Shown here: positions 54,122 through 63,947 of the stretch, piece by piece
Layout of the letters: the number at the start of each line of letters is the position of its first letter
How positions within the stretch are numbered: the stretch's first letter is position 1
NCBI RefSeq assembly: GCF_007097385.1
Contig: NZ_VJZS01000008.1
Location: 1 to 64,000 of the forward strand
DNA: 64,000 nucleotides
Direction: 5' to 3'
Source: Flavobacterium sp. ZT3R18
Lineage (GTDB): Bacteria; Bacteroidota; Bacteroidia; Flavobacteriales; Flavobacteriaceae
Program-made: the position numbers and the translations under genes
The notes under the pieces: model-generated
What the model saw: only the letters and a program-made list of their open reading frames with translations
Told to the model about the DNA's origin: nothing
Database searches by the model: none

Positions 54122-55567
54122 TCAATACACCAAAGTTTGTATCGCATTAGGTAAAATAGTAATTTGGGTGGCTTGAGTTCCTACGCACAAATTATAAATT
54201 ACAGTTGCATCACTTTCATTCATCACAACAGTGATCATTTTCCCGTCTTTATTCAAAAAGGAAGTACTCAACAAACTGCTTCTGCTCACGGCGGTACTCA
54301 CTCTTTTCGCCTCAGGACGAATGAATTTTGAAAAATGTCCGATATAATAATACGAAGGGGTATAAATCAATTCCCCTGTTTTGGAATCGGCATGGATTGG
54401 CGCAAAACAAAAATTACCCGCATGATTAGGCCCCCCGTTTTCATCCAAAAGTATATTCCAATCCGTCCAACCCACCGTTCCGTTATTGAAATCATGTATC
54501 ATAGAAGAGCCATAACGTTCCCCGTTCGCCCATAATTGGTAATTTTTGGCATCAAATTTTTCAATACAACCTTCGGTAAATAGTAGATTTTTATTGGGAT
54601 ATGCTGCATGAACTTTGCCTACATTTTCAAACATTTGGTTGCCTCCAGCCCAAGTTTCGTACCAATGGAATCCCATTCCCCAAGCATATTTTGCCGCTTC
54701 TGGATCAGAGAAAATAACATTGGCTCTTTGCAACATTAAATCGCGATTGTGATCCCAAACAATAATGTTTTTATCTCCCAATCCTTCTTTTTTCATAGTT
54801 GGCCCAAGATAATTTTTCAAGAAATCTCTTTCTGCTTCGGCAGTATATACGCAAGATTCCCATTTTTGTACCGCCATTGGTTCATTTTCTAAACTGATTC
54901 CCCATATCGGAATTCCTTCTTTTTCATACGCTTTTACAAACTTTGTATAATACGTTGCCCAAGGTTGAAAATAGTCAGGTAATAATGTTCCGCCTTTTAG
55001 TATATCGTTATTACTTTTCATAAAAGCAGGAGGGCTCCAAGGACTTGCAAAAAGAGTGATTTTTCCACCCGCAGCTGCAATTGCTTTTTTTAGTAACGGA
55101 ATTCTATATTTTCTATCGTGTTCAATAGAAAAGGTTTTCAATGCAGTATCTCCTTCGTCTATATAAGTATAACTCGTCGAACTAAAATCGGAACTGTGAA
55201 TAGTGGTTCGCATCAAGGTATAGCCAATTCCACTTTCTTTGTTATAATAAGCATTGAGGAATTCTTGTTGCTTTTCATTGGATAATTTGGCAAAAACTTC
55301 GGCAGTTGCATCTGTTATAGCTCCTCCTATTCCCAAAAAAGATTGAAAAGTTTTATCTGGATTTACAAAAACACAAATCTGTCTTTCTGTGGGTTGCTTC
55401 AGTTCTGAAAACGTAAGATTATCGGTTTTAGATAATCTTAAACTGCTGCTTTCAGCAGTAGTATAAACGGTAACTGATTTGTTTTTTGTAGAATATAAGC
55501 TGCTTTTTTGCTGTGAAAACACAAAAAAAGAGACTAACAATACTATAATAGAGGTTATTCTTTTCAT
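54122..55567 (-). CDS. Glycoside hydrolase family 30 enzyme (secreted)
   Basis: This is a 480-residue exported enzyme. ATG 55567 is chosen because it begins signal peptide MKRITSIIVLLVSFFVFSQQ; the frame stays open to 55672 only through a repeat element. The GH30 (beta/alpha)8 barrel has FLGIGGAITDATAEVF at its start, acid/base Glu229 (SLENEPM) and nucleophile Glu332 (LFTEGCIE), followed by the side beta-domain (SRSSLLSTSFLNKDGKMITVV). GH30 enzymes of this shape act on beta-1,6-glucan or glucosylceramide-type beta-glucosides; a beta-1,6-glucanase role would fit the surrounding beta-glucan enzymes. The distance to the upstream second GH30 gene is 156 nt. Confidence 0.9.
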   Translation of the reverse strand: MKRITSIIVLLVSFFVFSQQKSSLYSTKNKSVTVYTTAESSSLRLSKTDNLTFSELKQPTERQICVFVNPDKTFQSFLGIGGAITDATAEVFAKLSNEKQQEFLNAYYNKESGIGYTLMRTTIHSSDFSSTSYTYIDEGDTALKTFSIEHDRKYRIPLLKKAIAAAGGKITLFASPWSPPAFMKSNNDILKGGTLLPDYFQPWATYYTKFVKAYEKEGIPIWGISLENEPMAVQKWESCVYTAEAERDFLKNYLGPTMKKEGLGDKNIIVWDHNRDLMLQRANVIFSDPEAAKYAWGMGFHWYETWAGGNQMFENVGKVHAAYPNKNLLFTEGCIEKFDAKNYQLWANGERYGSSMIHDFNNGTVGWTDWNILLDENGGPNHAGNFCFAPIHADSKTGELIYTPSYYYIGHFSKFIRPEAKRVSTAVSRSSLLSTSFLNKDGKMITVVMNESDATVIYNLCVGTQATQITILPNAIQTLVY

Positions 55568-55605
55568 AAGAAGATAATATTTGTTTTTTAATGGATCCCG
55601 ATAGC

Positions 55606-55678
55606 TCCCGATAGTTATCGGGACGGGAGGTATCGCCAGATCTTCATCGGTGTAAGCGACAAATGCTGTCATGGCGAT
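55606..55678. repeat. Structured repeat between the two GH30 genes
   Basis: TCCCGATA-GT-TATCGGGA (55606-55623) is a perfect 8-bp stem with a 2-nt loop. It is followed by ATCGCCA (55632-55638) and TGGCGAT (55672-55678), a 7-bp stem. A related TAGCTATCGG palindrome occurs at 33465-33481. This is a dispersed flavobacterial repeat type inserted in the operon; it could act as an mRNA processing or stability element. Confidence 0.6.
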
Positions 55679-55723
55679 TTCATAATTTACAATGTATTTT
55701 TTTTAATTTTTTGACGGAAGCAG

Positions 55724-57175
55724 TTACCAAGAATACGTTCCTACTGCTCCTGCATCTAGAGCAGTAGTAATCCATTTTCCATTGTATTTGATATTAAATA
55801 ATTCTGTAGCGTTTCCATCATTTACAACTAGCAAAACATTTTTTCCAGCTGGAGTTTTAAAAGCAACATTCTGCAAATTGCCGCTGATAGTACTAGCAAT
55901 TCTAATAGACCCCATTGGAACAAATTTAGAAGCATGAGCAGCTACATAATACCCAACATTTCGATTTAATGATTCGCTACTGTTTACTGTTAGGGCACCT
56001 TTGCAAGTAGTGCATCCTCCTGAAGTATGTGGACCAAAAGAACCATCATTGGCGAGATTCCACTGCAAAGCATTTTTACTCCAATTGCGCATCGACCCTA
56101 TAATTACATTTTTGACCATCCATCTTAAATCGCCATCAAATGATCCTGTAGAAGAAGTATATTGTTCTGTGAAATAAACGTCTTTATTCGGGTAGGCATT
56201 ATGTACAGTAGAAAGCGCACTAATATCACCACCATACAAATGAAATGCTGAACCGGTTACAAAAGGGTAAGCTGCTGCATCTTTTAGTATCGTAATCGGA
56301 TATTGGGGATTATCGCAATTATGATCGTAAGTAATTATTTTTGTAGCGATACCAGAAGATTTAAATGCGGGACCCAAATTGTTTTTTATGAAATCGGCTT
56401 GTTGCAAGGCAGTCATGACCATACTCGGATTGTTGCCACCATACAAAGGTTCGTTTTGTGGAGTAACGGCATCAATTACGATTCCTTCTGCTTTCATTTT
56501 TTGAATAAATTTCACAAAATACTGGGCGTAAGCTTCATAATATTGCGGTTGCAAACTTCCTCCCACAAAATTATTGTTGTCTTTCATCCAAAGAGGTGCA
56601 GACCAAGGAGAACCCATTATTTTAATGTTAGGATTAATCGCCAGAATTTCTTTCAATAGCGGAATTACGTCTGTCATATCGGGAGCCAAGCTAAAGTTGG
56701 TCAAACTAACATCTGTTTGTCCAGTTGGCATATCGTCATAGGTAAAGGGAGTAGCATTCAAATCGGATGCTCCAATACTAATTCTGAGGTAGCTCAGTCC
56801 TATTGAATTGACTTCAGAGCCAAATAATTCTTGTAATAAATCTTTCTTTTTTTGAGGGGTCAATTGATTGATTACATGTGCACTCCCGCCAGTTAAGGTA
56901 AATCCAAAACCATCAACGGTTTGGTAGGTCTTAGTGCCGTCAACTTCTATATTGGGATATATATTTACGGAATTCCCAAAAGCTAAAATGCCTGTTTGTT
57001 TTTGTAATAGTGTTGTTTGATCCCCTTTGGTCAACCAAAAATCGACTTCATTTTTTGCTTCAGGTGGCTTTGGTGTTGATGGATCAACAACATCATTTGT
57101 AGAGGAACAACTGATAGGTAGGGCTGAAAAGATTATTGCGAAAAACAGCTTTGTTAATTGATGAATTTTTTTCAT
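55724..57175 (-). CDS. Glycoside hydrolase family 30 lipoprotein
   Basis: This is a 483-residue predicted lipoprotein (signal ending ALPISC, Cys23, followed by Ser-Ser-Thr-Asn-Asp). The barrel opens TVDGFGFTLTGGSAHVI, with acid/base Glu242 (TPQNEPLYG) and nucleophile Glu337 (YFTEQYTSS). The C-terminal side domain (NVAFKTPAGKNVLLVVNDG) completes the GH30 fold. The sequence is distant from the neighbouring GH30, so the two probably differ in substrate; this one resembles the endo-beta-1,6-glucanase subgroup found in Bacteroidota beta-1,6-glucan loci. As a lipoprotein it is likely exposed on the cell surface to cut polymer for SusC/SusD uptake. Confidence 0.9.
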   Translation of the reverse strand: MKKIHQLTKLFFAIIFSALPISCSSTNDVVDPSTPKPPEAKNEVDFWLTKGDQTTLLQKQTGILAFGNSVNIYPNIEVDGTKTYQTVDGFGFTLTGGSAHVINQLTPQKKKDLLQELFGSEVNSIGLSYLRISIGASDLNATPFTYDDMPTGQTDVSLTNFSLAPDMTDVIPLLKEILAINPNIKIMGSPWSAPLWMKDNNNFVGGSLQPQYYEAYAQYFVKFIQKMKAEGIVIDAVTPQNEPLYGGNNPSMVMTALQQADFIKNNLGPAFKSSGIATKIITYDHNCDNPQYPITILKDAAAYPFVTGSAFHLYGGDISALSTVHNAYPNKDVYFTEQYTSSTGSFDGDLRWMVKNVIIGSMRNWSKNALQWNLANDGSFGPHTSGGCTTCKGALTVNSSESLNRNVGYYVAAHASKFVPMGSIRIASTISGNLQNVAFKTPAGKNVLLVVNDGNATELFNIKYNGKWITTALDAGAVGTYSW

Positions 57176-57214
57176 TATTTAGTTATAATTAATTTATGAA
57201 ACCACTATTATTTC

Positions 57215-58279
57215 TTAATTGTAGACTCTTATATAATCCACCTCCAAAGTCGAAGAGGTAAAATTCGGGTCTACGGGACCTCCCCAAACACCTCCCATTG
57301 CTAAATTTATAATTAAGTAAAAGTTTTTGTTGAATGGAAATTTATCTGAATTTATAAAAGTATAATACAAAATATCATCAACATAAAACTTTATAAAAGA
57401 AGCAGTCCAATCTGCCGTATAAATATGAAATTCGGTATTGCTATTTGGTACTTTTATAATGCCTGTATCAGGAGTAGCTCCGGAACGTCCTTCCGAGTGT
57501 AAAGAAGAGTGATTTTGGTTCAAATTTTTTCCAACAGACTCTAAAATATCTATCTCGCCACATTTAGGCCATCCTACACTACCAATATTACTGCCAAGCA
57601 TCCAGACTGCAGGCCAAGTCCCAACTCCAGTAGGCACTTTTGCTCTGATCACTATTTTGCCATAAGTAAAATCAAATTTCCCATTGGATTCTATTCTACC
57701 AGAAGTGAAGTCCCCTTTTCCATATTTTTCTCTTATCGCTTTTATTTTCAAAAGGCCACGTTGTACAATTGTGTTTTCTGGACGAGTGGTATAAGATTGA
57801 AGTTCGTTGTTAACATAACCAGGGTCCCAAGTTTGAAAATTCCATTTGGAGGGATCCGGTGCTCCATCGGTATTAAATTCGTCCGACCAAAGTAGTTTTG
57901 AATCGACAAAAATAGATAATGATACTGTAGTGCTGACAAATTTTCCTGAATTATAAGCAGACACATATAATGCATAGGTATTTGTTCCTGATGCTGTATA
58001 GGTGTAAGTAAAATTTCCATTGGTCACTTCTTTAGTTTCACCGTTTCCTAGCACTATTTTGTAAGATGTTGCATTAGTTGCCGATATAGTAAAATTTACT
58101 GTGCCGCTGCCATCCCCGTTTGGAGTCTGGGCAGTTGCCCCCACAATTACTGGCGTTACAACAAGGTTTGTTGGTGTTTGATTTACCACAGTATCCTCGG
58201 AATTAGAACTACTACAAGCAAACAATAAAAAGCAATTAAAAGCGACAATCAAACCTATTCTTATGAGATGTTTTTTCAT
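57215..58279 (-). CDS. GH16 laminarinase-type lipoprotein
   Basis: This is a 354-residue predicted lipoprotein (signal ending FLLFAC, Cys22, then Ser-Ser-Ser-Asn-Ser-Glu-Asp). A PKD-like beta-sandwich (about 38-125) precedes the GH16 beta-jelly-roll domain (about 127-354) with the catalytic stretch GEIDILES: nucleophile Glu242, Asp244 and acid/base Glu247. The domain also has WPAVWMLG and the terminal strand VDYIRVYN typical of beta-1,3-glucanases. It should cleave beta-1,3-linkages of laminarin-like glucan at the cell surface. It is 39 nt from the GH30 gene downstream. Confidence 0.93.
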   Translation of the reverse strand: MKKHLIRIGLIVAFNCFLLFACSSSNSEDTVVNQTPTNLVVTPVIVGATAQTPNGDGSGTVNFTISATNATSYKIVLGNGETKEVTNGNFTYTYTASGTNTYALYVSAYNSGKFVSTTVSLSIFVDSKLLWSDEFNTDGAPDPSKWNFQTWDPGYVNNELQSYTTRPENTIVQRGLLKIKAIREKYGKGDFTSGRIESNGKFDFTYGKIVIRAKVPTGVGTWPAVWMLGSNIGSVGWPKCGEIDILESVGKNLNQNHSSLHSEGRSGATPDTGIIKVPNSNTEFHIYTADWTASFIKFYVDDILYYTFINSDKFPFNKNFYLIINLAMGGVWGGPVDPNFTSSTLEVDYIRVYN

Positions 58280-58412
58280 TTATTCAATATTAAATAATAA
58301 TTCAAAAAAGACAATTCTTTATAAAAATGGCCCATAATCAAAAGAGAATGGACCATTCTACCAACTCAAACCTAACTCAAACCTAACTCATTATTTATCA
58401 TTAGGAAAATAT

Positions 58413-59282
58413 TTACAAGGATGGTCTCATTTCAATATTCTGAATTTTGATTCCGGCCTTCATGTCTTCTCCTCCACCTCGCATTACTAAGTAAGCTACT
58501 CCTGTTTTTGTAGCTGTGAATATTCCTAAATTGTTTTCTGGTTTACAGCCAACAACTGAAATCTTACCGGAAAAAGGAGCCTTTGCACAACCGTCCCAAG
58601 TACTTAAAGCTCTTAATTTGCCACCTTCGGAATAATCAGTTCCTTCTACTGGAATCGAATAGCCACAATACATTTCGAGCCAAGTGTTATTGCAGCCTGT
58701 TGTAGAAGAGGTAACCATATCGATCACGTATTTTTTGCCTGCTACAACATTAACAGCTTGATACATTCCTTGTCCAGCCCAGCCACTTGAAGTTAGAGTA
58801 GCAGACCCATTGCCAAAAACGATTTTTGCGCTCGAAGCAGGATTTGTAATTGTCCATTTACCCCAATCTGCTGTATCAACCAGTTTTCCCCCTTTAAGAA
58901 TATTTCCAGCAATTGGATCTGGTGTAGCTACAATAATATTTTGAGTAGTTGTATTAACTACACCTCCTCTGCCAATAACAGTATGTGTAATGGTATATGT
59001 ACCTGCGTCAGGAAGGAAAATAGCTTCGGTCATTTTACCGGTATATAGTCCTACACCATTACCTAAATCCCATTTTGAACCCAGTGCATTTTTTGTTTGA
59101 GCAACCAACGTAAATTTATTGGCTGAACCTTCTACAGGTTTTATTGTAAAAGCTGGATCTACAGTAGCATCTGATAATCCATTATCTACGATATCTTCAG
59201 ATTGACAACTCTCTAATGAACTTAATGTTATAATAGTCAACATTAAATAAATACATCTATTTAAAATTATTTTTATATTCAT
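58413..59282 (-). CDS. PKD-domain surface glycan-binding lipoprotein (SusE-position)
   Basis: This is a 289-residue predicted lipoprotein (signal ending SSLESC, Cys26, then Gln-Ser-Glu-Asp). A PKD-like domain (about 40-125, KWDLGNGVGLYTGKMTEAIF...TYTITHTVIG) is followed by a CBM-like beta-sandwich (about 130-289) with surface aromatics and Cys pairs (GWAGQGMYQAVNV, NNTWLEMYCGYSI). Proteins of this layout sit directly after SusD in many Bacteroidota glucan loci and bind polysaccharide at the surface. It is 19 nt downstream of susD. Confidence 0.8.
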   Translation of the reverse strand: MNIKIILNRCIYLMLTIITLSSLESCQSEDIVDNGLSDATVDPAFTIKPVEGSANKFTLVAQTKNALGSKWDLGNGVGLYTGKMTEAIFLPDAGTYTITHTVIGRGGVVNTTTQNIIVATPDPIAGNILKGGKLVDTADWGKWTITNPASSAKIVFGNGSATLTSSGWAGQGMYQAVNVVAGKKYVIDMVTSSTTGCNNTWLEMYCGYSIPVEGTDYSEGGKLRALSTWDGCAKAPFSGKISVVGCKPENNLGIFTATKTGVAYLVMRGGGEDMKAGIKIQNIEMRPSL

Positions 59283-59301
59283 AATATGTGTTTTTTTAAT
59301 A

Positions 59302-60813
59302 TTAATAATTAGGATTTTGAACCAATTTTGTATTTTTTAATTCACCAAAAGGAATTGGGAAAATTTCGTTTTTTCCGGCAACAAATCCTCTGATAGCAAG
59401 GACTGAAGCAGCTTTACCTGTTCTTACCAAGTCATACCAACGATGACCTTCGCCTGCCAATTCTAATCTTCTTTCGTCCATAATTACTGCTTTTGAAACG
59501 GGTACAGATGGCAATCCAACTCTAGCTCTTACTGCATCTAAAAGTGCTTGCGCTCTGGCTCCAGTTCCTCCCAAAGCTTCAGCTTCCAACAAGTACGTAT
59601 CAGACAAACGAATAGCATAAGTGTTCTGTTTGTAATTTAAAGGTTGTGCTCCAGTACCAGTTGTTACATCTGCCTGTGTTGGCGTAAATTTGTTTACAAA
59701 ATAACCAGTATCCTGATATCCAGGAATATAATCTGCTTTTCCGGCAGCTTTCAATGCCTTCATATCCAGTACGGTAGAGTTAAAACGAGGGTCGGTTTTA
59801 ATAAGATTATATAAATCTACTGTAATTGGATTAAAACTCCATCCAGAAGGTAAATCTGGCGCTGGCGATCCTGCTGTTCTGACATATCCTCTAGGTCCAA
59901 CCATTACATTCACAGAGTTACCCTCATCTCTTCCAGACCCCCAAAATCCCCAATCTGAATTTCCTTCACTAGTATGTGAAATTTCTAGTATAGATTCTGA
60001 ATTGAATTTGTTACTTATAACCCATAAATCACTGAATTTTGTCAACAATTTGTAGCCATAAGGACTTGTAGTACCCGGGGTTGGTCCGTTTACTAATGCC
60101 AATTGCGTAGCAGCATCAGCATATTTTTTTTCATACAAAAATACTTTACCCAACAAAGCTGTTGCAGCGCCTTTTGACAAACGACCAGACTCATTAGCGG
60201 CAATTGTCATTGGTAAATTTGGAATTGCTTCAGTCAAATCTTTTTCTATTCGAGCATAAACCTCTGAGGGTGTGGCTTGAACTACTGTATATACTTGTGA
60301 AGTAGTAAGAGGAGTTAATATCAATGGTACATTTCCAAACATTCTTACTAAATCAAAATAGTAATATGCACGTAATCCTTTCAATTCTGCAGTATATCTT
60401 GATTTTGTAGCTTCATCCATAGGAATACCGGGTAATTTCACTAATAAAATATTAACATTGAAAACCCCTTGATAAGGAACACTCCAAAAACTACCAGGAA
60501 CATTGTTTGTATCTAAAGTATATTTAGAGAAAGCTTGTAGTCCTGCACCATCTGTCGCTGATCCGCCTCCTGCATAATGATCATCTGAACCTGCATTCAA
60601 CATGGTTATATAATTTTCAAAACCTCCGGAATTTTTTCGAATAGGATCATACGCGCTAACAAGAGCTGCATAAGCATCGGCTGGTGTTTTATAATAGTCA
60701 TCTACAGATACACTTCCTGATTTATCTACATTCAAAAAGTCTTCGGAACAGGAAACCATTGTAAGTACAATTGCTGTGGCAATTAAGATATACTTATTTC
60801 TATTTATTTTCAT
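59302..60813 (-). CDS. susD: SusD/RagB-family surface glycan-binding lipoprotein
   Basis: This is a 503-residue predicted lipoprotein (signal ending VLTMVSC, Cys22, then Ser-Glu-Asp-Phe-Leu). It has the SusD N-terminal signature FLNVDKSGSVSVDDYYKTP, TPR-like helices (KGLRAYYYFDLVRMFGNVPLI, TALLGKVFLYEKKYADAATQL) and the C-terminal motif DERRLELAGEGHRWYDLVRTGKA followed by a final FPIPFGELK...NPNY. It caps the SusC transporter and delivers oligosaccharides to it. It lies 14 nt downstream of susC. Confidence 0.96.
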   Translation of the reverse strand: MKINRNKYILIATAIVLTMVSCSEDFLNVDKSGSVSVDDYYKTPADAYAALVSAYDPIRKNSGGFENYITMLNAGSDDHYAGGGSATDGAGLQAFSKYTLDTNNVPGSFWSVPYQGVFNVNILLVKLPGIPMDEATKSRYTAELKGLRAYYYFDLVRMFGNVPLILTPLTTSQVYTVVQATPSEVYARIEKDLTEAIPNLPMTIAANESGRLSKGAATALLGKVFLYEKKYADAATQLALVNGPTPGTTSPYGYKLLTKFSDLWVISNKFNSESILEISHTSEGNSDWGFWGSGRDEGNSVNVMVGPRGYVRTAGSPAPDLPSGWSFNPITVDLYNLIKTDPRFNSTVLDMKALKAAGKADYIPGYQDTGYFVNKFTPTQADVTTGTGAQPLNYKQNTYAIRLSDTYLLEAEALGGTGARAQALLDAVRARVGLPSVPVSKAVIMDERRLELAGEGHRWYDLVRTGKAASVLAIRGFVAGKNEIFPIPFGELKNTKLVQNPNY

Positions 60814-60827
60814 AATTGTATTTTTTA

Positions 60828-63800
60828 TTAAAACTGTAAATTAGCACCAAAGATGAACCCTTTAGCTTGAGGATAAAGTCCTTTGTCAACTCCCGAAATA
60901 TCACCACCAATTTCTGGATCATATCCGGTATATTTTGTAAAAGTCAATAAGTTTTGACCCGTAACATAGATTCTTACTTTTGTAGCTCCAATTTGACTAA
61001 TCACTTTTTCTGGTAATGAATATCCTAAAGTCATTAGTTTTAGGCGTAAATAATCACCATTTTCTAAATAGAAATCAGAAGATTTTTCGAAATTTCCATT
61101 AGTGTCATTGGAAGTTAATCGAGGATAATCATTAGATGTTCCTTCTCCTGTCCAACGTCCTAGAGCTTTGGTCTGGTAATTTGCATTTTGTACATCTAAA
61201 CGACGTAGTCCTTGGAAAATTTTGTATTTTGAAGCTCCTTGAAAAAACACTTGAAAGTCAAACCCTTTGTAATCTAGATTGAGAGTCAAACCATAATTAT
61301 AAGCAGGTAAAGAGTTTCCAATAAAAGTTTTGTCATCATCATTTATTTTTCCATCATGATTATTATCTACCCAACGGAAATCCCCAGGTTTAGCTGCTGG
61401 TTGAATTGGAGTTCCAGCTGCATTTGTATAAGCGTTTATTTCCTCTTGTGTCTGGAAAATTCCAGCGGTTTGAAACCCATAGAATGAATTGTAAGTTTGT
61501 CCAACGGCAGTCCTTGTTATATCTCCCATCGATTGGAATCTAGCTGTCCTATCAGTTATAAAATCTTTTCCTCCTCCTAGATAAGTAACTTTATTTTCAA
61601 CATAGGACAGGTTACCATTTGCAGAAAAATTTAATTCTCCAAATTTATGATGATACCCTAATTCAAAATCAACTCCTTTATTTACCATATCAGCAACATT
61701 CCCAACTGGATTTTTTATTGATCCAACATATCCTGGAATCTCCACCACTTGTAATATATCCGAAGTCTTTTTATTATAAAGACTCAAACCCATATTAAAG
61801 TCATTAAATAGTGTAGCATCAAATCCTATATCGGCAGATGTTGTAGATTCCCATTTCAAGTCAGGATTAGCTGGTGAATCTGGACCATAACCAGAAATAA
61901 TAGTACCTGGATTACCAATATTATAATTACTTCCTCCAATAATATTAGATACAAATTTGTTTGGTTCTATAGCGTCATTACCATTTAATCCATAGTTCCC
62001 GCGTAATTTTAAACTATTAACGATGGAATTCTCTTTCCAAAATTCTTCTTTAGACACTACCCAACCTCCAGATACAGCAGGGAAAACACCATATTTATTA
62101 TTTGTCCCAAAATTGGTAGAACCATCACGACGAATTACACCTGTAAGCAGATATTTCTCCTTAAAATTATAATTCAAACGAGCAAATAAAGATTCAATAC
62201 GGTGAGGATCAACTGCAGAAGCAGTACCTGTTTTTTTACTAGCTGGGATGTCCCAGTTAAAAGAGGCGTCTTGAAAATTATTTACTGGCAATCCTTGATA
62301 AGTAACTGTACTACCTATAGCAGTATAATCTTCATACGCTCCTTGTCCTAATAATACGACAATGTTGTGATTACCCAATTGTTTTGCATAGGTTAGAGTG
62401 TTTTCTACATTCCAACCAAAACTTCGATTGTTTGAGCGATACAAACTATTTTCAGTCACGTTATTATTAGAATTCAAGAAAGCTTTTGGAGTAAAAGTTT
62501 CTTCACCCCAAGTAGATAACTTACCCCCAAATGAGGCTTTAAACACAAAGTCATTAATAGGTTTAATTTGCACGTAGGCATTCCCCAATAAATTATCAGA
62601 CCATCTATAGTTTCCTAGTCTAGTTTGTATATAAGCTAATGGGTTTGTTATCTCTTGGCCCACAACGCTTGAAATCCCATAAGGATTACCATTGGCATCT
62701 CTTACAACAGGATTAGTACTATATGGCGCCACATTAGCTACTGTTGGATCTGTAACTACAGTTGGAGTTGTTGGATCCAAATTGATTGCAGAGCTCAATG
62801 GTCCTCCAAACTCACTATTGGTATTGCCAATCCCTTGAGATTTATCATGAGCATAACCAACAGATTCTCCAATTGTAAAGATTTTTGATATTTTATGAGT
62901 AGAGTTCAAACGCATATTCAATTTTTTATAATTCGAAATATCCGTTGCAACAATTCCTTGTTGGTCTTGATAACCTATAGAGCTATAAAAACTAGAAACT
63001 TCATTTCCGCCACTAAAACTAATTTCGTGTGAAGAACGTTGGGAACCACTGTTAAAAATAGTAGATTGCCAATCTGTTCCTGCTCCCAACGCTGCTGGAT
63101 TAGTATATATTAGTCCACCACCACCAGCTACAGATTTCTCATTCATGATAGTAGCATACTGTGTTGCATTAAGTAAGTCCAATTTTTTAGCTGGAGAAAA
63201 GGAACCAGCAAAACCAGAATAAGAAACATTAATTTTACCAAGCTTTCCTTTCTTTGTTGTTATCAAAATAACTCCCGAAGCAGAACGCGAACCATAGATT
63301 GCCAATGATGCTGCATCTTTAAGTACCTCAAGAGATTCAATATCCGATTGATTGATTGAACCAATACCACCATTATCGACAATAATACCATCAACGACCC
63401 ACAGAGGATTATTGCCATTTTGATCAGAATTAAAAGTAGTTATCCCCCTAACTCTAATTGTTGATGCCGCCCCAGGTTCACCTGAATTAGCAATAACAGT
63501 AACACCCGAAACTCTACCTTGAAGAATTTGTCCAACAGCAGTATTTGGGTTATCTGCAAAAGCTTTTGCTTTAAGACTAGATACGGAACCAGTTACATTA
63601 GATCTTTTCTGAACACCATACCCAACAACTACAACCTCATTTAAGTCTTGAGCAGTAGAATTAAGTTTAATTTGAAGTTCTGTTCGTCCATTTATAGGCT
63701 CTTGAACAGTTTTACACCCAATAAAACTGATTATCAAAGTGCCGTCTTTTGGCGCCTTAATTTGAAATTTTCCGTCAAAATTAGAAGACTCGAAAATAGC

Positions 63801-63947
63801 TGATCCTTTTAATAGAATAGTTGCCCCTGGTATTGGCAACCCTTTATCGTCAAGTACTTTTCCGTTTATGGCAACTTCCTGTGCATGCCCATAAACTGAG
63901 AATAAGATTGACGAAATACAAAAAATAAATGTTTTTAATAATTTCAT
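60828..63947 (-). CDS. susC: SusC/RagA-family TonB-dependent outer-membrane transporter
   Basis: This is a 1039-residue protein with signal MKLLKTFIFCISSILFSVYGHAQ. It has an N-terminal carboxypeptidase-D-regulatory-like domain (ingoing strand VAINGKVLDDKGLPIPGATI), then the SusC signature NEVVVVGYGVQKRSNVTGSV, the plug domain (about 115-235, with LKDAASLAIYGSRSASGVILITTKKG) and the 22-strand barrel ending in FIFGANLQF. It imports oligosaccharides using TonB energy together with SusD. It is the first visible gene of the PUL; its promoter and any regulator lie mostly beyond the window's right edge. Confidence 0.97.
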   Translation of the reverse strand: MKLLKTFIFCISSILFSVYGHAQEVAINGKVLDDKGLPIPGATILLKGSAIFESSNFDGKFQIKAPKDGTLIISFIGCKTVQEPINGRTELQIKLNSTAQDLNEVVVVGYGVQKRSNVTGSVSSLKAKAFADNPNTAVGQILQGRVSGVTVIANSGEPGAASTIRVRGITTFNSDQNGNNPLWVVDGIIVDNGGIGSINQSDIESLEVLKDAASLAIYGSRSASGVILITTKKGKLGKINVSYSGFAGSFSPAKKLDLLNATQYATIMNEKSVAGGGGLIYTNPAALGAGTDWQSTIFNSGSQRSSHEISFSGGNEVSSFYSSIGYQDQQGIVATDISNYKKLNMRLNSTHKISKIFTIGESVGYAHDKSQGIGNTNSEFGGPLSSAINLDPTTPTVVTDPTVANVAPYSTNPVVRDANGNPYGISSVVGQEITNPLAYIQTRLGNYRWSDNLLGNAYVQIKPINDFVFKASFGGKLSTWGEETFTPKAFLNSNNNVTENSLYRSNNRSFGWNVENTLTYAKQLGNHNIVVLLGQGAYEDYTAIGSTVTYQGLPVNNFQDASFNWDIPASKKTGTASAVDPHRIESLFARLNYNFKEKYLLTGVIRRDGSTNFGTNNKYGVFPAVSGGWVVSKEEFWKENSIVNSLKLRGNYGLNGNDAIEPNKFVSNIIGGSNYNIGNPGTIISGYGPDSPANPDLKWESTTSADIGFDATLFNDFNMGLSLYNKKTSDILQVVEIPGYVGSIKNPVGNVADMVNKGVDFELGYHHKFGELNFSANGNLSYVENKVTYLGGGKDFITDRTARFQSMGDITRTAVGQTYNSFYGFQTAGIFQTQEEINAYTNAAGTPIQPAAKPGDFRWVDNNHDGKINDDDKTFIGNSLPAYNYGLTLNLDYKGFDFQVFFQGASKYKIFQGLRRLDVQNANYQTKALGRWTGEGTSNDYPRLTSNDTNGNFEKSSDFYLENGDYLRLKLMTLGYSLPEKVISQIGATKVRIYVTGQNLLTFTKYTGYDPEIGGDISGVDKGLYPQAKGFIFGANLQF

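Noticed and set aside
55568..55672. N-terminal extension of the GH30 gene
   Set aside because: A clean signal peptide starts at 55567; the extension is encoded by the palindromic repeat.
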